Source: JALZAA01 sp046724435 (GTDB lineage Bacteria > Actinomycetota > Acidimicrobiia > IMCC26256 > JACDBD01). From it: a stretch of 23,165 nt of DNA. A program made the translations under genes and the position numbers. Under the pieces are notes generated by a model that was not told where the DNA came from, made no database searches, and was given only the letters and a program-made list of their open reading frames with translations. The DNA is taken from positions 1 through 23,165 of the forward strand of contig JBKOWN010000031.1 in NCBI GenBank assembly GCA_046724435.1, written 5' to 3'. Of the stretch, positions 20,347 through 23,165 are shown in pieces (the stretch's first letter is position 1; each line of letters begins with the position of its first letter).

Positions 20347-20838
20347 ATGCCCGGCCTCGAAGACCTTTACCGCGAGATCATCCTCGACCACTACCGCTCG
20401 CCCCGGAACCGCGGCGAGCTCCCGGTGCCGCCGGCGACCAAAGCCGAGGGCTTCAACCCCCTGTGCGGCGACGAGGTCGTCCTCTACCTCGACATCGATC
20501 CCGACTCGGAGACCGTCCTCGACGTCAAGATCGACGGGCAAGGATGCTCGATCAGTCAGGCGTCGACGTCGATGATGAGCGCGGCCGTGAAGGGAAAGCC
20601 GGTCGACGAGGCCCGCAAGCTCATCCGCGCCTTCAAGGCGCTGATGTCGATCCACGAGTCGAAGCTCGAGGGCGAGAGCGACGGCTCCGACCTCACGGCC
20701 GAGCTCGAGGGCGTGCGGCTCGGCGACCTCGAGGCGCTCCAGGGCGTCGTCAAGTTCCCAGTGCGCATCAAGTGCGCCACCCTCGCCTGGAACACGCTCC
20801 AGCAAGGCCTCGACGAACGCGAATCAGTCGACGCCTGA
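20347..20838 (+). CDS. sufU: Zinc-dependent sulfurtransferase SufU
   Basis: 163 residues. Zn/sulfur-accepting ligands are C40 and D42 (NPLCGD), C67 (GQGCSIS) and C143 (IKCATLAW), in the SufU spacing. An insert of about 20 residues between the second and third cysteine blocks, around KALMSIHESKLEGESDGSDL, distinguishes SufU from IscU. It accepts persulfide sulfur from SufS C369 by Zn-ligand exchange (family knowledge). AGCCCCCCG upstream is a poor ribosome site, so translation probably relies on coupling to sufS 14 nt before. It ends the operon; hairpins follow. sufT, often next in actinobacteria, is absent. Confidence 0.95.
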   Translation: MPGLEDLYREIILDHYRSPRNRGELPVPPATKAEGFNPLCGDEVVLYLDIDPDSETVLDVKIDGQGCSISQASTSMMSAAVKGKPVDEARKLIRAFKALMSIHESKLEGESDGSDLTAELEGVRLGDLEALQGVVKFPVRIKCATLAWNTLQQGLDERESVDA

Positions 20839-20863
20839 CCCCTCCAGCTCCACGGGCGCGTTG

Positions 20864-20899
20864 GGTCGGAAACCGGCACTCTGCGCGAGGTTTGCGACC
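20864..20899 (+). terminator. Long-armed hairpin after sufU
   Basis: GGTCGGAAACC (20864-20874) and GGTTTGCGACC (20889-20899) pair over 11 positions with one mismatch, around a 14-nt loop. It lies 25 nt after the sufU stop. It may be a terminator or an mRNA 3'-end stabiliser. Confidence 0.5.
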
Positions 20900-20913
20900 G
20901 AACGCGGCTTGGG

Positions 20914-20931
20914 CTGACCCGACCGGGTCAG
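20914..20931. terminator. Second hairpin between convergent sufU and thioredoxin-fold genes
   Basis: CTGACCC (20914-20920) and GGGTCAG (20925-20931) form a perfect 7-bp stem with a 4-nt loop, 14 nt beyond the stop of the minus-strand gene. It is suited to end transcripts from both sides. Confidence 0.55.
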
Positions 20932-20945
20932 GCGTTGCGACTGTT

Positions 20946-21401
20946 TCAGCCCGGGCGGAACGGGGGGAGACCGTCGCCCTCCTCGGACACGGCGGCAGCA
21001 CCGGCGGCCTCGGCGAACCGGTTCCACTCGGCGCGGTTCCAGGAAACCACCGTGTCGCGGACCGTGCCGTCCTCGTCGACGCGGAACAAGGTCGGGACGG
21101 TGTCGATGCCGAACGCGTCCGACGCCGGATACGGCGCCGGCTCGCTCAGCGTCGTGACCTTCTGACCGTGACGGTCGGCGTAGGTCTGGATCGCCGCCGG
21201 CGGGTCCTCGCCCACCGCGACGACGCGCACCCCGGCATCGGCCAGCGCCTGCACCTTCGGCGCGGCCATCTGGCAGACCGGGCAGGTCGTCTTGAAGAAC
21301 GCCAGGACGACCGCACCTTCCCGCCATGGATCGGTGACGGCTTCGCCCGTCGCTGCGTCGGAGAGCTGCAGCGAGGGGGCGGGATCTCCAAGGGCGAGCA
21401 T
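20946..21401 (-). CDS. Peroxiredoxin/TlpA-like thioredoxin-fold protein
   Basis: 151 residues. The AhpC-TSA/redoxin fold begins LALGDPAPSLQLSD, and the active site FFKTTCPVCQMAAP holds C40 and C43 in a CPVC motif. The conserved cis-proline region is TVPTLFRVDEDG. There is no signal peptide, so a cytoplasmic thiol reductase or peroxiredoxin role is likely. CxxC in this position fits TlpA/ResA-like disulfide chemistry as well as BCP-type peroxidases. TAGCCT (21415-21410) ends 8 nt before ATG 21401 and there is no Shine-Dalgarno, so the mRNA is probably leaderless. It converges on the suf operon and diverges from the small gene at 21542. Confidence 0.85.
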   Translation of the reverse strand: MLALGDPAPSLQLSDAATGEAVTDPWREGAVVLAFFKTTCPVCQMAAPKVQALADAGVRVVAVGEDPPAAIQTYADRHGQKVTTLSEPAPYPASDAFGIDTVPTLFRVDEDGTVRDTVVSWNRAEWNRFAEAAGAAAVSEEGDGLPPFRPG

Positions 21402-21541
21402 CGATTTTCAGGCTATTCGGCCGGAGACGCCCCGGAGGCCAGGGGTGACGGCGTTCACACTCCGGTTATAAACGTGACACGGGCATGGAACCCGGACCGA
21501 CTACGTTGAACACACCAAAGGCCGATTGGGAAGGGGCTGAG
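21402..21541. promoter_or_regulatory. Divergent promoters for the thioredoxin-fold and small helical genes
   Basis: Minus strand: TAGCCT (21415-21410), 8 nt from ATG 21401. Plus strand: GTGACG (21445-21450), a 16-nt spacer and TATAAA (21467-21472), with a leader of about 60 nt to ATG 21542. TATAAA is one of the few near-consensus -10 elements in the window. Confidence 0.5.
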
Positions 21542-21721
21542 ATGAGCCAGGCGCTGGTGACGATGATCGACTCGGCACTCGAGCAGTACCGGAGCCGCGA
21601 CCTCGTCTCGGCGGCCGAGGTCGTCGACTTCCTGCTCGATCTGCGCCTTGCCGCGATCAACCCCGACGCCGATCCGCTCGAGCAGCTGCTCGAGCAGGAG
21701 TCCACGCACGCCGGGAACTGA
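21542..21721 (+). CDS. Small helical protein of unknown function
   Basis: 59 residues from ATG 21542, chosen because GGAAGGGG lies 5-8 nt upstream. An upstream in-frame ATG at 21485 adds 19 residues, has no ribosome site and lies too near the predicted transcription start. The protein is acidic and probably all-helical: MSQALVTMIDSALEQYRSRD, then VVDFLLDLRLAAI, then a polar tail with LEQLLEQE. It has no cysteine, membrane helix or recognised domain. It has its own promoter and is monocistronic, with convergent methyltransferase coding 66 nt downstream. It could be a small regulator or adaptor, but this is only from size and composition. Confidence 0.6.
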   Translation: MSQALVTMIDSALEQYRSRDLVSAAEVVDFLLDLRLAAINPDADPLEQLLEQESTHAGN

Positions 21722-21787
21722 GCCCGGCGAGATCGTCGTCTACATCTAGCGTTGGTCGCCCGTTCGTCGCGTAGCGGGCCGTCGGCC

Positions 21788-22459
21788 TCAGAACTCGACG
21801 AAATCGCCGAAGCGCCGGGCATCCCGCCCAACGGACGTACGGAGCACGGCCCACTGGTGGAACTCGTCGGCGACCGAAACCTCTTCGATGGTCCAGCCGA
21901 GATTCGTCACGAAGAATGATGCTGCGCGCGCGACCCCGGGCAGCTGGTAGTCGTCCACGAACACGATCCCTCCACGACGGACGAGACGCCCGAGGTAGGC
22001 GAGGTCGACGAACACGCCGTCGAAACGGTGGTTCCCGTCGACGAAGGCGAAGTCGAAGCGCCGAAATTCGCCGAGAAAGCGCGGAAGCACGATCTGCGAT
22101 TCCCCCGCGTGGAACTCCACCATGTCCGCAACGTCCGCCTCGTCGAGAAACTGCAACCCGCAGTCGGCGAACCGAGTTGCCTGGTGCGGGTCTATTGCGA
22201 CGTGCAACGCGTCCTCGGCAGCGTTCGCGAGCAGTCCTTCGCAGACGAAGAGCGCCGCGATGCCGTACCCCAGACCGACTTCGACGGTGCGCGCCGCGCC
22301 TTCTCGTATGACCCAATCGCGCAACGCCTGTCCCTCAGCCGCGCTGGCCGCCACGGGAAACAGATCGTGAGCCGTCCCATCCGAGCGCGCAACGGCGGTG
22401 CCGTCGCGGACGAGGCGTTCGATCACCTGCCGCACCGTTGTCACCGAAACGCGGCTCAT
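21788..22459 (-). CDS. SAM-dependent class I methyltransferase
   Basis: 223 residues. Motif I is EVGLGYGIAALFVCEGL, motif II AIDPHQATRF, and the post-II/IV blocks are FDFAFVDGNHRFDGVFVDL and RRGGIVFVDDYQLPG. These are features of the Methyltransf_24/O-methyltransferase-like group found in polysaccharide and secondary-metabolite clusters. The substrate is unknown. The first residues are encoded by one arm of a perfect 18-bp inverted repeat, with ATG 22459 in its loop and no Shine-Dalgarno. In-frame GTG codons a few positions downstream (for example 22447) are alternative starts. It lies 22 nt after an alpha/beta hydrolase on the same strand. Confidence 0.85.
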   Translation of the reverse strand: MSRVSVTTVRQVIERLVRDGTAVARSDGTAHDLFPVAASAAEGQALRDWVIREGAARTVEVGLGYGIAALFVCEGLLANAAEDALHVAIDPHQATRFADCGLQFLDEADVADMVEFHAGESQIVLPRFLGEFRRFDFAFVDGNHRFDGVFVDLAYLGRLVRRGGIVFVDDYQLPGVARAASFFVTNLGWTIEEVSVADEFHQWAVLRTSVGRDARRFGDFVEF

Positions 22460-22480
22460 ATGCGCGTTTCGGTGACAACG
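22436..22480. repeat. Perfect 18-bp inverted repeat with a start codon in its loop
   Basis: CGTTGTCACCGAAACGCG (22436-22453) and CGCGTTTCGGTGACAACG (22463-22480) are exact reverse complements separated by 9 nt (GCTCATATG). On the minus strand the first arm begins 1 nt after the hydrolase stop, the loop holds the methyltransferase ATG, and the second arm encodes its residues 3-8. It could be a strong terminator, a translational switch or a repressor site. Confidence 0.9.
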
Positions 22481-22481
22481 C

Positions 22482-23165
22482 TCACGAGTTGGCGAACTCC
22501 CGGACCAACGCGGCGAGCTCGGCGGGCTTCTCGAACGGCAGCCAGTGGGCAGCGTCGTCGATGACCTCGAGACGGGCGTCGGGGATCTCGGCCGCGAACG
22601 TCTCGGCGTAGATCGGGGGCACGAGGCCGTCTTGCGCGCCGGCGACCACGAGCGTCGGCGCGGTGATGCGACGCAGGCGGCCGCGCAGCTTCGGGTTATG
22701 CAGATACGGGTCCCAGCCGAGCTTGGCCGTGGCGCTGATCGCCTTCCACATCGGCAGCACCATCTCGATCGGGATCTCGACCTGGCGGCCGACGTCGCCG
22801 GTGAACTCGGCCATCGCGTGCATGGCCTGGGGGATCGGTTGCGACTGGTCCGCGAACAGCATCTCGGCGAGCTCGGCGGGCGTGCGGCCGAACATCTCCG
22901 CCATCGGCGCGCCGTCGATGTGGATGCCGACCGGGCTCACGAGCACCATCTTCCCCACACGACCCGGGTACCGCGTGGCGAGCTCCATCGCCATCCAACC
23001 GCCCAGCGACAGCCCGACGACCATCGGGGCGTCGACGCCGAGCAGCTCCCACATATCGAGGAGGTGAAAGACCGCGTCCTCCATGCTGTCGATCTGCTCG
23101 ATGCCCTCCGACTCGCCGAAGCCGGGGAACACCGGCACCGTGACCGCGAACGAGTCGGCGAGGTC
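22482..23165 (-). CDS. Alpha/beta hydrolase, 5' end outside the window
   Basis: 227 residues are visible and the frame is open to the window edge, so the N terminus (first strands and oxyanion loop) is missing. VTVPVFPGFGESEG is the conserved strand and loop before the nucleophile. The nucleophile elbow is GLSLGGWMAMELA (Ser in G-x-S-x-G), the acid is Asp in VAGAQDGLVPP, and the His is in DDAAHWLPFEKP. The helical lid runs roughly from IHIDGAPMAEMF to AKLGWDP. It resembles meta-cleavage-product hydrolases and related esterases; the substrate is not identifiable. The stop lies directly before the 18-bp inverted repeat, and the methyltransferase follows. Confidence 0.88.
   Translation of the reverse strand, partial: DLADSFAVTVPVFPGFGESEGIEQIDSMEDAVFHLLDMWELLGVDAPMVVGLSLGGWMAMELATRYPGRVGKMVLVSPVGIHIDGAPMAEMFGRTPAELAEMLFADQSQPIPQAMHAMAEFTGDVGRQVEIPIEMVLPMWKAISATAKLGWDPYLHNPKLRGRLRRITAPTLVVAGAQDGLVPPIYAETFAAEIPDARLEVIDDAAHWLPFEKPAELAALVREFANS

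Noticed and set aside
1157..21755. Shared 10-mer CTAGCGTTGG at 1157-1166 (minus) and 21746-21755 (plus)
   Set aside because: Two copies of a 10-mer in 23 kb can arise by chance, and the second has no start codon at the matching distance.
21758..21779. GCCCG/CGGGC hairpin between the small gene and the methyltransferase
   Set aside because: The stem is only 5 bp with a 12-nt loop and no T-tract, too weak to call a terminator.
1..23165. Mobile elements, CRISPR arrays, tRNA or rRNA genes
   Set aside because: I found no transposase or integrase motif, spaced direct repeats, tRNA cloverleaf or rRNA sequence on either strand by eye.

Overview
The window comes from a high-GC actinobacterium. Codon use is strongly GC-biased and antisense open frames are long. 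An egtABCD ergothioneine cluster, a SufU-type (not IscU) Fe-S operon, a probable F420-type luciferase-like oxidoreductase and paired acyl-CoA dehydrogenases all point the same way. Several start codons lie 7-8 nt after a TANNNT-like hexamer with no Shine-Dalgarno, which suggests leaderless transcripts. The class could be Acidimicrobiia, but I cannot prove that from sequence alone. I saw no rRNA, tRNA, CRISPR array, transposase or phage gene.

Layout. 1-1112 (minus): a glycosyltransferase-like gene cut by the window edge, preceded by a coiled-coil gene overlapping it by 4 nt. 1113-1474: a leader-like stretch with two hairpins and a short ORF behind a very strong Shine-Dalgarno. 1475-4553 (minus): a probable operon of two acyl-CoA dehydrogenase subunits, a membrane-anchored repeat protein and a small protein. 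4613-5765 (plus): a metallo-beta-lactamase-fold hydrolase and msrA, ending at a strong bidirectional terminator. 5837-8255 (minus): binding protein and two permeases of an OpuC-type (betaine-class) ABC importer. 8265-10548: two divergent GT4 glycosyltransferases whose start codons overlap in one CATG. 10589-11770 (plus): the CBS-domain ATPase that completes the importer. 11872-16139 (plus): a 24-codon ORF, then egtA, egtB, egtC, egtD. 16274-18211 (plus): a luciferase-like oxidoreductase and a KAS III-like enzyme. 18300-20838 (plus): sufC-sufS-sufU behind a clear promoter/operator. 20946-22459: a thioredoxin-fold protein (minus), a small helical protein (plus) and a SAM methyltransferase (minus). 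22482-23165 (minus): an alpha/beta hydrolase cut by the window edge.

How it may work together. Much of the window concerns low-molecular-weight thiol and redox homeostasis: ergothioneine synthesis, methionine sulfoxide repair, a CPVC thioredoxin-fold protein and Fe-S assembly. The most interesting inference is that the betaine-type importer, whose ATPase gene sits just upstream of egtA, carries ergothioneine or hercynine, which are histidine betaines. The known bacterial ergothioneine importer EgtUV belongs to this same transporter class. The most striking DNA structure is a perfect 18-bp inverted repeat at 22436-22480 whose loop contains the apparent start codon of the methyltransferase gene.
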